Assembly (NCBI GenBank): GCA_009782865.1
Contig: WRIF01000049.1
Coordinates: 1-8,340 of the forward strand
Source of the DNA: Promicromonosporaceae bacterium
Lineage (GTDB): Bacteria > Actinomycetota > Actinomycetes > Actinomycetales > Cellulomonadaceae
DNA: 8,340 nucleotides
Reading direction: 5' to 3'
Positions 1-5,804 of this stretch are shown in pieces. The notes beneath the pieces are model-generated. The model ran no database searches and was not told where the DNA came from. It saw nothing but the letters and a program-made list of their open reading frames with translations. Made by a program: the position numbers and the translations under genes. Within the stretch, counting starts at the first letter, position 1. Each line of letters begins with the position of its first letter.

Positions 1-463
1 TGCGGGCGAAGATTTCGCCGATCATCCCCTCTAGGGCTTCGGAGGCTTCGGGGCTTATCTCCACGGTCTTGTAGTGGTCTTCGACGAGCCGTTCGACGGT
101 GGAGACGAGGACGGCTTGGGCTTGGCAGTTGTTCTTCTTTGAGTGCCTGCCTAGGCAGATGAAGTAGGGGTAGGTTTCGCCGTGCCGGTTGGTAGTCAGG
201 TTGATTGTCATCTTGGCTCCGCAGTGGCAGTACAGGGAGCCTTTCAGGTAGTGGTCGTGGACTTGGGTGCGGTCTCCTGCCTTGTTATGCGCCTTGAGAG
301 TGTCCTGGACTAGCGCCCACACCAGGTCATTGATCAGCGGGTCGTGGGTGCCCATGTGTCGGGCTCCTTTGTAGACGACCTCTCCCTTGTAGTAGGGGTT
401 GTGCAGCATCCGGGCGAGGGTGTTGATGCGGATCGGCTTCGCGGGCCGTTTCGGTCTTTGCTC
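1..463 (-). pseudogene. Large serine recombinase, C-terminal half only (5' truncated; 3' end beyond window)
   Basis: Reverse translation from about 463 down to 1 gives an open frame with clear similarity to the recombinase domain and zinc ribbon of large serine recombinases (integrase/transposon resolvase type). Landmarks in order are QRPKRPAKP, RMLHNPYYKGEVVYKGARH, DPLI, the HDHYLKGSLYC block, CHCG, and a later FIC...NNC pair, which together form the zinc ribbon. The coiled-coil part lies beyond the left edge. Nothing upstream encodes the catalytic serine domain. The frame is open only back to a TGA near 525, has no ATG, GTG or TTG in that stretch, and its similarity stops at about 460. The first in-frame ATG is at 409, inside the conserved domain. 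I therefore call a truncated remnant. The first zinc-binding pair reads CHC, one residue closer than the common CxxC. Codons such as ATA and CTA differ from the neighbouring genes. Family assignment is firm; inactivity is inferred. Confidence 0.82.
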
Positions 464-1364
464 ATAAGGCCAGCACCGCCTGGCGGCTAACCGCGAAAGG
501 GCGTGGCTCCTCTTGGGGAGTGGTCACGGCGGGAGCAGGCCGGGCATGCCGATACGCCGAGTGGACGGTGGCCATGATCTCCCGATCCGCCAGCCCGCAG
601 TGCTCGGCGGCAGGCGCGAGCGCTTCGACGGTCGTGTCGAAGTTGTTCCCGGCCTCGGCCATCCGGCAGGCCGCCCAGAACAGCCCGGCGTTCCGCTCAC
701 CCTCGGGACGGGTCGCCACCCACGCCTTCAACGCCGTGGCTCGGGCCTCTTTGGGCTGCTTACCGAGCTTCGTGGCGAACCGCCGCTGCGCCCATTCGGG
801 TTCCAGGAAGTCGCGCAGGGCGTTACCGTCAATCGGGTTCGCACCGGTCTGGACCTCGACCAGGGTGTACGGCTGGCGCAGGTCGTGGTCGCAGGTGCCG
901 ACCGACGGCGGCAGGATGATGTAGCCGCCCGCGCCTCGGAAGTCGATGTGAGTCTTGGCCGAGACCCAGTTCGGCTGTGACCGACCCGATTCGGTCGGAT
1001 AGTAGCAGTGCATCCCACCCGACGGGGTGAGCACCCGCAACGCCCAGTCCTCGGCACGCAGCCGGGTCACGGCCCGGTGGAACGACTCATACCCGGAGCC
1101 GGATTCGCGCACGTCCACGTCCACCACGTCGAAGCCCGAGGTTGGCCCCGTCGGCATGCCGATGTTGGCCATCGGCCAGCGGTTCCACCAGCGTTCGACT
1201 TTCGTAGCGTCGGCGGTCGCCTCAAGGAGGCCATGCTTCGTGATCGGCGACTTCCCAGCCTCCCGGACAGGGAAAACGGGCACGCCGTTGGCGGCCAGGA
1301 ACGGCGCAGCTTTCTTGAGCAGCATGTTCTGGGCACGGATGATCGCCTTGACCTTGGTGTTCAT
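462..1364 (-). CDS. Bifunctional DNA primase/polymerase (prim-pol, archaeo-eukaryotic primase fold)
   Basis: A 300-aa protein with the prim-pol domain at about residues 18-170. The motifs in order are VPVFPV near 28-33, IGMPTGPTSGFDVVDVD with the metal-binding DxD at D82/D84, the TPSGGMHCYY block with H119 (nucleotide-binding S-G-x-H signature), and IDFRGAGGYIILPPS at 140-154. The region after about 220 (EGERNAGLFWAACRMAEAG...) resembles the helical segment that often follows prim-pol domains in plasmid and phage replication proteins. It would make primers or copy DNA during plasmid or element replication or establishment. The frame stays open upstream of this start, but that stretch is only an out-of-frame reading of the upstream gene. 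The ATG at 1364 overlaps that gene's TGA (ATGA), which fixes the start and implies translational coupling. The last ~15 residues abut the recombinase remnant, so the natural C-terminus may have been lost. Confidence 0.85.
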   Translation of the reverse strand: MNTKVKAIIRAQNMLLKKAAPFLAANGVPVFPVREAGKSPITKHGLLEATADATKVERWWNRWPMANIGMPTGPTSGFDVVDVDVRESGSGYESFHRAVTRLRAEDWALRVLTPSGGMHCYYPTESGRSQPNWVSAKTHIDFRGAGGYIILPPSVGTCDHDLRQPYTLVEVQTGANPIDGNALRDFLEPEWAQRRFATKLGKQPKEARATALKAWVATRPEGERNAGLFWAACRMAEAGNNFDTTVEALAPAAEHCGLADREIMATVHSAYRHARPAPAVTTPQEEPRPFAVSRQAVLAL

Positions 1365-2446
1365 CCACCGACCGCCATCAACTGCCCGGCCATCGCCGGA
1401 GCCTGAACGGTCGTGAACGCGGGCGAGTTCGCCGGGGCCTTCGCTTGCTGGCCCTGGGCGAGCTTCGAGCGATCCAGGCCAGGCGGATCCCCGCCGCCGA
1501 TCTGCTCGGTGTCCAGGGCGTTCAAGATCGCCAGGGCAGTCGAGCGGACCCGCGCCCCGGTAGCCTGCACGACCTCGGCGGGCGTCTTGTCCTTCACGGT
1601 CGTCGCCCAACCGGACACATACGGAATCGTGTAGTTGTCGGTCGGCATCCCGTGGGCCGCGCCGATCATCATGGCCACCGACTCGGCCTCGACCTCGCCG
1701 ATCCCGCGATGATGGGACGGCCCGTCGTCGGACGGCTTGTGCATCCTGACGTGGGCCAGCTCGTGAGCGAGCGTCTTGACCTGGGCGGCATCGTCCAGGT
1801 CCATACGGACCTTGACCGTCCGCTCCAGATAGTTCGTGGCGCCGTTCGAGCCGCCGATCTCGCGGGCGTCGGCCACCTGGCTTACCGTGAACCCCTCGGC
1901 CTCGATCAGCCGGGCCAGGCCGTCCCACAGCCCGGCGGGCGCTTGCCCTTCCAGCAGTTTCGGGCCAGGCCGCTCCGGCACTGGGTCGCCGGAGGTCTGA
2001 CACACATCCCACACATAGGCTGGCTTGACGTTGACGATCTTCGTCCTGACAACCTCGCCCGCCTTCGGCGCTTCGCGGAACCCGAGCTTGCGACACGAGT
2101 TCGCATCCAACGGGTTCGCCGACGCGAACCGGGCCGTGACCGGCGCTTGGATCATGTAGCCGCGCTGACCGCGCTCAACCGACCTGCCTAGCGACTCCCA
2201 TTGCCGGAACCCGGCCACATAGCTGGGCCACGGTTCGGTGATGGAACCGGCGGCATACCGCTCGGCGTGCTGCACGTAGATCAACAACGTGTTGGCGAAG
2301 CTGCGGGAGCGGAACTGGGCGGCGAACGTCATCGCCCTGATCCAGTCCTCGCCCGTCACCAAGCCCTCGACGGCAGCCGTCAGCCGCTCATGCAGAGCCT
2401 CCAACTTCGCCTCGCGCTGATCGCGCCAATCCGGGTTCGACACCAT
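1361..2446 (-). CDS. ArdC-like antirestriction / ImmA-IrrE-fold zinc metallopeptidase
   Basis: A 361-aa protein. The N-terminal ~110 residues (ending in GRSVERGQRGYMIQAP) match the ssDNA-binding domain of ArdC-type proteins, with the typical 'W..GFRQWESLGR.V..G..G' pattern. Residues 228-232 are HELAH, the zinc-binding HExxH motif, and EVEAESVAMMIG from 251 supplies the probable third ligand. ArdC homologues on conjugative plasmids bind single-stranded DNA and protect incoming DNA from host restriction; that role is inferred here. The start at 2446 is set by a strong Shine-Dalgarno AGGAGG (2451-2456) only 4 nt upstream. The gene ends in an ATGA overlap with the prim-pol gene, so the pair is probably one establishment unit. 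The C-terminal ~60 residues (Pro/Ala/Gln-rich) are low-complexity. A 13-bp palindrome lies 27 nt before the start and may be an operator. Confidence 0.83.
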   Translation of the reverse strand: MVSNPDWRDQREAKLEALHERLTAAVEGLVTGEDWIRAMTFAAQFRSRSFANTLLIYVQHAERYAAGSITEPWPSYVAGFRQWESLGRSVERGQRGYMIQAPVTARFASANPLDANSCRKLGFREAPKAGEVVRTKIVNVKPAYVWDVCQTSGDPVPERPGPKLLEGQAPAGLWDGLARLIEAEGFTVSQVADAREIGGSNGATNYLERTVKVRMDLDDAAQVKTLAHELAHVRMHKPSDDGPSHHRGIGEVEAESVAMMIGAAHGMPTDNYTIPYVSGWATTVKDKTPAEVVQATGARVRSTALAILNALDTEQIGGGDPPGLDRSKLAQGQQAKAPANSPAFTTVQAPAMAGQLMAVGG

Positions 2447-2472
2447 GAGACCTCCTCTGGGGAACGTGCGAA

Positions 2473-2485
2473 CACCTGACAGGTG
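2473..2485. promoter_or_regulatory. 13-bp palindrome upstream of the ArdC-like gene, possible operator
   Basis: CACCTG-A-CAGGTG is a perfect 6-bp inverted repeat around one base. It sits 27 bp before the ArdC-like start and 16 bp beyond its Shine-Dalgarno. I could not identify a convincing -10/-35 pair for the minus-strand gene nearby. Symmetry and position suggest a small repressor site, but a palindrome this short could arise by chance. Confidence 0.35.
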
Positions 2486-2536
2486 CGCGGCCCGGCCCCA
2501 TGAAGGCGCGAGCGGTCGATGCTTTTTGCTGTGCCC

Positions 2537-2564
2537 TCAGGCGTTGCCGCTCACGAACGCCTGA
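2537..2564. promoter_or_regulatory. 9-bp inverted repeat overlapping the -35 side of the nuclease-gene promoter
   Basis: TCAGGCGTT (2537-2545) and AACGCCTGA (2556-2564) are perfect inverted repeats separated by 10 nt. There is no T-run on the exit side of either strand, so it does not look like a terminator. It ends 10 bp before a GATAAT box (2574-2579). A protein bound here would cover the -35 region of the plus-strand promoter. Candidate regulators would be the nuclease itself or the HTH protein encoded downstream; this is inference. Confidence 0.45.
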
Positions 2565-2570
2565 CGGTGA

Positions 2571-2579
2571 TGGGATAAT
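2571..2579 (+). promoter_or_regulatory. Extended -10 promoter candidate for the DUF1016 nuclease gene
   Basis: TGGGATAAT contains a good -10 hexamer (GATAAT, 2574-2579) preceded by TGn, the extended -10 signature that compensates for a weak -35. At 17-bp spacing the -35 position reads only TCACGA. Transcription would start near 2586, giving a leader of about 110 nt that contains a strong hairpin before the ribosome binding site. Confidence 0.4.
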
Positions 2580-2646
2580 TGGAAGTAGCGCTGCCCGCAG
2601 GGGCGGCGTCCTTTCTGGCCGCGAAACGTGAGGTCAGTGTCGTGTG

Positions 2647-2674
2647 AGATTGCGAACGGGCGCGTTCGTAATCT
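2647..2674 (+). promoter_or_regulatory. 12-bp stem-loop in the leader of the nuclease gene
   Basis: AGATTGCGAACG (2647-2658) pairs with CGTTCGTAATCT (2663-2674) over 12 positions, with one G-T (wobble in RNA) pair and the 4-nt loop GGCG. The stem ends 10 nt before the GGAGGAGG ribosome binding site at 2685-2692. It could be an RNA structure affecting translation or a DNA operator. An 11-nt part of it (GATTGCGAACG) recurs as half of a second perfect inverted repeat inside the coding region at 3021-3046, which argues against a purely random structure. Confidence 0.5.
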
Positions 2675-2697
2675 GAGGAGTTCCGGAGGAGGTGGGC

Positions 2698-3771
2698 ATG
2701 GGAGGCGTGGCCAAGCCAGACGCGTCGGCGTTGGAGCCGAACGATGCAGATGCCGCACGTCTGAACGCCCTGACACATGATGTCCGGGAGATCATCTTGG
2801 ACTCGCGGGGCCTAGCAACCCGCAGCGTCAGCAGCTTCCGGGTTTTGATGTACTGGAAGATCGGCCAGCGCATCGTGGAGGACGAGCAACGCGGCGCTGC
2901 CCGAGCCGAGTATGGGGCCTATGTCATTCGTAGCCTTGCGTGCAGGATCGAGCCTGAGTTCGGGTCAGGCTTCTCCGTGCGGCAACTGGAACTGGCCCGG
3001 CAGTTCTATCGGGTCTATCCGATTGCGAACGCGTTGCGTTCGCAATTGAACTGGTCCCAGTATCGGATGCTTATCCGCATACCTGAGCCGGACAAGCGCG
3101 AGTTCTACGAGTTGGAGTCTGCACGTAGCGGCTGGAGCGGTAAGGAGACTGAACGCCAGATCAACGCCGCGTTGTACGAGCGTCTGGTGTTGTCCAGCGA
3201 CAAGGAATCGGTCATGGCGGTAGCCCGCCGGGAGCGGCTGCCGGAGCGTCCAGGCGAGATCATCAAGGACCCGATGATGCTGGAGTTCCTCGGCCTCAAA
3301 CCGCAGGCGGCCTATTACGAGCGTGATCTTGAGTCCGCCCTGATCACCCATCTTCAGGAGTTCTTGCTTGAACTCGGCAACGGCTTCACTTTTGTCTCCC
3401 GACAGCGGCGCATCCTGTTGGAGGACGACGAATTCTATGTCGATCTTGTCTTCTACAACCGGCTGCTGCGCTGTTTTGTCTTATTCGAGTTGAAACGGGG
3501 GAAACTTACCCATCAAGACCTCGGTCAGCTTCAGATGTACGTCAACTATTTCGACCGTGAAGAAAAACTGCCCGACGAGAACCCCACCATCGGCGTCCTG
3601 CTGTGTGCCGACAAGAACGACGCGGTGGTTCGTTTCACCCTCCCTGAAGACAACACGACCATCCTTGCCTCGCGCTACCAGTTGTACTTGCCTACCGAAG
3701 ACCAGTTGGTGGCCGAACTGAGACGAGAAATGGCCGAAGTAGAAAACGCCGTGGAACACGAAGAAGACTGA
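2698..3771 (+). CDS. DUF1016/YhcG-family PD-(D/E)XK nuclease domain protein
   Basis: A 357-aa protein with the two-part layout of the YhcG family. The N-terminal helical DUF1016 domain covers about residues 22-170 (VSSFRVLMYWKIGQRIVEDEQ, FSVRQLELARQFY, NALRSQLNWSQYRMLIR). The C-terminal nuclease domain covers about 190-345. Catalytic-type residues are visible: D249 in FYVDLVFYN and the E264-x-K266 pair of LFELKRGKLT, followed by DLGQLQMYVNYF. Length and order are normal, so the gene looks intact. The ATG at 2698 is preferred over the GTG at 2692 because GGAGGAGG (2685-2692) lies 5 nt before it and overlaps the GTG. The gene stands alone between opposing minus-strand units, with its own promoter and a hairpin after it. 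Its base composition looks less GC-rich than its neighbours (codons such as TTA, TTG, TGT, GAA). YhcG proteins are common near restriction and defence genes; a DNA-cleaving defence role is inferred. Confidence 0.88.
   Translation: MGGVAKPDASALEPNDADAARLNALTHDVREIILDSRGLATRSVSSFRVLMYWKIGQRIVEDEQRGAARAEYGAYVIRSLACRIEPEFGSGFSVRQLELARQFYRVYPIANALRSQLNWSQYRMLIRIPEPDKREFYELESARSGWSGKETERQINAALYERLVLSSDKESVMAVARRERLPERPGEIIKDPMMLEFLGLKPQAAYYERDLESALITHLQEFLLELGNGFTFVSRQRRILLEDDEFYVDLVFYNRLLRCFVLFELKRGKLTHQDLGQLQMYVNYFDREEKLPDENPTIGVLLCADKNDAVVRFTLPEDNTTILASRYQLYLPTEDQLVAELRREMAEVENAVEHEED
3021..3046. repeat. Intragenic inverted repeat echoing the leader hairpin
   Basis: ATTGCGAACG (3022-3031) and CGTTCGCAAT (3037-3046) form a perfect 10-bp inverted repeat around CGTTG. 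The left arm, extended to GATTGCGAACG (3021-3031), is identical to 2648-2658 in the leader hairpin. It encodes IANALRSQLN of the conserved DUF1016 N-terminal domain, so coding constraint may explain part of it. Confidence 0.5.
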
Positions 3772-3798
3772 TCCAAAGACGGCCCCACGCGCACGAGC

Positions 3799-3829
3799 GG
3801 GGAATCGACGCCTGTGACATCGATTCCCC
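3799..3829. terminator. Bidirectional terminator-like hairpin between convergent genes
   Basis: GGGGAATCGA (3799-3808) and TCGATTCCCC (3820-3829) form a perfect 10-bp stem with an 11-nt loop. It lies 27 bp after the nuclease stop codon and 19 bp after the stop of the convergent small minus-strand gene. There is no long T-run on either side, as is usual for high-GC actinobacterial terminators. Position and strength make a shared terminator the best reading. Confidence 0.65.
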
Positions 3830-3848
3830 ACCTTGATTGGGACTCGGT

Positions 3849-4004
3849 CTACTTCTCGTTGCGGACGCCCTTGTGCTGGTTCGGGCTGCCATTCATGATT
3901 CTCCCGGTCTCAGCGTTACGCTTGAACCAGGTTCCGTTGTGCCTGAACTCTGAGCGGGACCTGACTGCCCCGACCCGATGACCGTGGCCAGTGTTCTTTG
4001 CCAT
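3849..4004 (-). CDS. Small basic conserved hypothetical protein, 51 aa
   Basis: The 51-residue product runs from MAKNTGHGHRVGAVRSRSEF to HKGVRNEK. It is rich in Arg, Lys, His and Gly, with an N-terminal GxGxRxGAVxxRS pattern, a central W-F-K-R-N-x-x-T-G-R block and a C-terminal KGVR. No membrane segment or signal peptide is visible. From memory, short proteins of this layout (MAKN..., W.KRD..TGRF, KGVRKE) occur in many actinobacterial genomes and mobile elements, without a function I can name. An in-frame ATG at 4049 exists, but GGAGG at 4013-4017 sits 8 nt before the ATG at 4004, and that is the likely start. A copy of the sigma-operon promoter motif lies at 4059-4093, giving a leader of about 55 nt. 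This is a real gene and a probable target of the sigma factor encoded upstream. Its basic character would suit nucleic-acid or ribosome binding, which is only a guess. Confidence 0.75.
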   Translation of the reverse strand: MAKNTGHGHRVGAVRSRSEFRHNGTWFKRNAETGRIMNGSPNQHKGVRNEK

Positions 4005-4058
4005 GAGAGTTGCCTCCATATCGTTTGTAGCGAGGTGCCCCGGTGGCATCTCGTCCTC

Positions 4059-4093
4059 TCACCAAGTAGTCGATTGAGAGAACAGATTGTTAA
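4059..4093 (-). promoter_or_regulatory. ECF-type promoter in front of the 51-aa gene (copy 2 of the sigma-operon motif)
   Basis: On the minus strand this reads TTAACAAT (4093-4086), 8 nt, TCAATCGACTACT (4077-4065), 2 nt, GTGA (4062-4059). The same blocks with the same spacings precede the sigma operon at 6379-6413, while the spacers differ. The AAC of the left block and the CGAC of the right block are 16 nt apart, the usual -35/-10 geometry of ECF sigma factors. Transcription would start near 4060, with the small gene beginning at 4004. The motif begins 23 nt after the stop of the protease gene, and I see no terminator between them. Confidence 0.72.
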
Positions 4094-4116
4094 GCCGGTG
4101 ATGCCGCGCCAGCCCT

Positions 4117-5133
4117 TTACTGGCAGTCGGCGCAGACACCATCGGCGTTGACGAGGTTGGCGTTCTTGCTCATCCAGCAGCGGGAGCAGACTTTCTCCTT
4201 CTCGATGGCGCGTTCGCAGCCACATTTGTGGCAGATGGGGCAGTCGGGTTCGCCGCATTTGGCGCAGGGCCAGCCGCGCACGGCTTTGTTCTGGCCGCAG
4301 CAGGTGATGGTGCGGACGGGGCGCTGGTCGGCCTCGACGGTAGGGCGGACGTGGAAGTCCTCGCTGTTCCACAAGTCGTTCTCGGCAAGGATCAGATGGA
4401 CGCGAGTGTCGGTGGCAGTGGCGTCGGCGAAGTATCCAGCAGTGCGCCCGAAGCCGTCGGTCCAGGTGATGTAACCCTTGTAGTCGCTGTGGCCGAGCGG
4501 CAGCCGGACTCGGCCCGGTGGCAGCATCTCACCCTTCCACGGGTAGACGTTGGGCCACTCGTCGCCGGGGCCGGGCCGGATGGAGGCGTGGCGGACGGTG
4601 TGGATGTGGCGCTCGGCGATGACGACCGCGCCCATCACCTTGAGACGGTTGGCTAGGGCGATGGCGCAGCACGGCTCGGAGGCCTGGCTCAGGTCGTACA
4701 GTGCCCCGAGGTGCGCGGCCCTGGGCACGCCGCCCTGAACTACGGCGTCGATCAGCGATTTGGGCAGCAGTAGTTCGGAGGCGATCTGGTCGCAGACGGT
4801 CTCCAACGCCCGGTGCGGGTTGGGCAGGTCGCCGAGCCAGTCGAGGATGTCCTCCTGTTCAGAGACAAGGAAGTGGCCGTACTCGTGGGCCAAGGTGAAG
4901 TTCTCCCGGCGTGACGCCGGGCTGGGCGCATACAGGATCACCCCGTCTTGCAGGAAGCTCATGCCGTCACAGGTGCCGCCGTCGCCGCGCACGTCGTCAC
5001 CGCCGAGGGTCTGGACCGGTTTGACCGTGATGCCCATGTCTTGCAGCGCGGCCAGCGGGTCCAGGGCCAGCGCCGAACGGCCCTCGGGGTCGATGCTTCC
5101 CAGGGCTATCGTGACGGCTTGGTCGAACTTCAT
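4117..5133 (-). CDS. ImmA/IrrE-family metallopeptidase with C-terminal cysteine-rich (zinc-ribbon-like) tail
   Basis: A 338-aa protein. Residues 80-90 (TLAHEYGHFLV) carry the zinc-binding HEYGH motif (83-87). ETVCDQIASELLLPKS from 111 is the matching third-ligand helix, and the stretch before the motif (CDGMSFLQDGVILYA) is the usual ImmA/IrrE strand region. Members of this family (ImmA of ICEBs1, IrrE of Deinococcus) cleave HTH repressors after DNA damage. The gene directly upstream encodes an HTH protein and overlaps this start by 4 nt (ATGA), so that protein is the obvious substrate candidate. The last ~60 residues are unusual: 12 cysteines at 278, 279, 290, 293, 298, 301, 304, 306, 316, 319, 334 and 337, mostly in CxxC pairs, looking like two or three zinc or metal knuckles. 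They could sense redox state or metal, or bind nucleic acid. The family is firm; the sensing role is speculative. Confidence 0.86.
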   Translation of the reverse strand: MKFDQAVTIALGSIDPEGRSALALDPLAALQDMGITVKPVQTLGGDDVRGDGGTCDGMSFLQDGVILYAPSPASRRENFTLAHEYGHFLVSEQEDILDWLGDLPNPHRALETVCDQIASELLLPKSLIDAVVQGGVPRAAHLGALYDLSQASEPCCAIALANRLKVMGAVVIAERHIHTVRHASIRPGPGDEWPNVYPWKGEMLPPGRVRLPLGHSDYKGYITWTDGFGRTAGYFADATATDTRVHLILAENDLWNSEDFHVRPTVEADQRPVRTITCCGQNKAVRGWPCAKCGEPDCPICHKCGCERAIEKEKVCSRCWMSKNANLVNADGVCADCQ

Positions 5134-5804
5134 TCGTTGTCAGACCTTCGGGGTGTTCGATTGGACACAAGCTGTTCCAGCACCTCGCGCCACTGTTCCT
5201 CGGTCAGGTCGCTGCCCCGGTTGGCGGTCGCCGACATCTGCGCCAGCAGGTCGGACTGGGCCACGCCGAACGTGATCTGCACCTTCCGGGACAAGTCCCA
5301 GACCAGATCAACGAACCAGGGAGTTTTTGCCACCTTCTCGACCGTGGTCTCCTTGGCCAAGTCGCGGCGCAGCATGACCTTCTCAGCTTCAACGCCGAGT
5401 TCCTCGGCGATGGCGCGGATCAGCGCCGGGCAAAGCCCGGCGGCGCTCTTGGTCTCCCAGGCGAACACGTCTTTGGTGGCGATCTGCCAGCCGCGCGCAG
5501 CCAGGCGTGCAGCCAGTTCGCTTTGCTTGAGGCGGGCGCTCTGCCGGTACCGCTTCAACGCGGACACGTCCAACATGATCGCCGGATCGGGAACCAGGCC
5601 CAGCATGATGGCGGTAGGGTCTTGGTCGAGGGGTGGGGGTTCGTGGTCTGCCGATTCCCAAAGGAGGTCAGCGATCTCTACAAGCGAGTCAACCTCAGCT
5701 TGCTCGGCTGGCTCAAGGTGGTCGGTTGCAGCCTCGCTGGTCGCTCGTCCGGCTCGCCGTTCCAACGCTGCCTCAAGAGCAGCGTCGATGCGCTCCTCGT
5801 TCAT
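5130..5804 (-). CDS. XRE-type HTH protein, candidate sigma-factor antagonist
   Basis: A 224-aa protein. Residues about 80-141 form an XRE/Cro-like helix-turn-helix (SALKRYRQSARLKQSELAAR, then ATKDVFAWETKSAAGLCPALIRAIAEELGV). The N-terminal ~75 residues are not HTH. They are acidic and include LEPAEQAEVDSLVEIADLLW followed by a Pro-rich EPPPLDQDP, which reminds me of sigma-binding segments in soluble anti-sigma factors; this is a weak resemblance. The C-terminal ~80 residues are unassigned. The gene is coupled on both sides by ATGA overlaps, to the sigma gene (end 5801) and to the protease gene (start 5133), so the three products are made together. A GGAAAGGAA stretch just before the ATG is its likely ribosome binding site. 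The position between a sigma factor and an ImmA/IrrE protease suggests a repressor or anti-sigma that the protease inactivates. An alternative is a toxin-antitoxin-like antitoxin paired with the protease. Confidence 0.8.
   Translation of the reverse strand: MNEERIDAALEAALERRAGRATSEAATDHLEPAEQAEVDSLVEIADLLWESADHEPPPLDQDPTAIMLGLVPDPAIMLDVSALKRYRQSARLKQSELAARLAARGWQIATKDVFAWETKSAAGLCPALIRAIAEELGVEAEKVMLRRDLAKETTVEKVAKTPWFVDLVWDLSRKVQITFGVAQSDLLAQMSATANRGSDLTEEQWREVLEQLVSNRTPRRSDNE

Noticed and set aside
147..158. 12-bp perfect palindrome CTGCCTAGGCAG in the recombinase remnant
   Set aside because: It encodes the conserved zinc-ribbon region, has no partner copy, and such palindromes are expected by chance.
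1365..2096. Upstream extension of the prim-pol frame, which would give a 544-aa protein starting at 2096
   Set aside because: The extra ~240 residues are Arg/Gly/Asp-rich out-of-frame translation of the ArdC-like gene. Real prim-pol similarity starts after the ATG at 1364, which forms an ATGA overlap.
1445..2191. Long plus-strand ORF of 248 codons opposite the ArdC-like gene
   Set aside because: Its translation is His/Arg/Leu-rich without motifs. It is the mirror of a gene with a clear HELAH domain and strong ribosome binding site.
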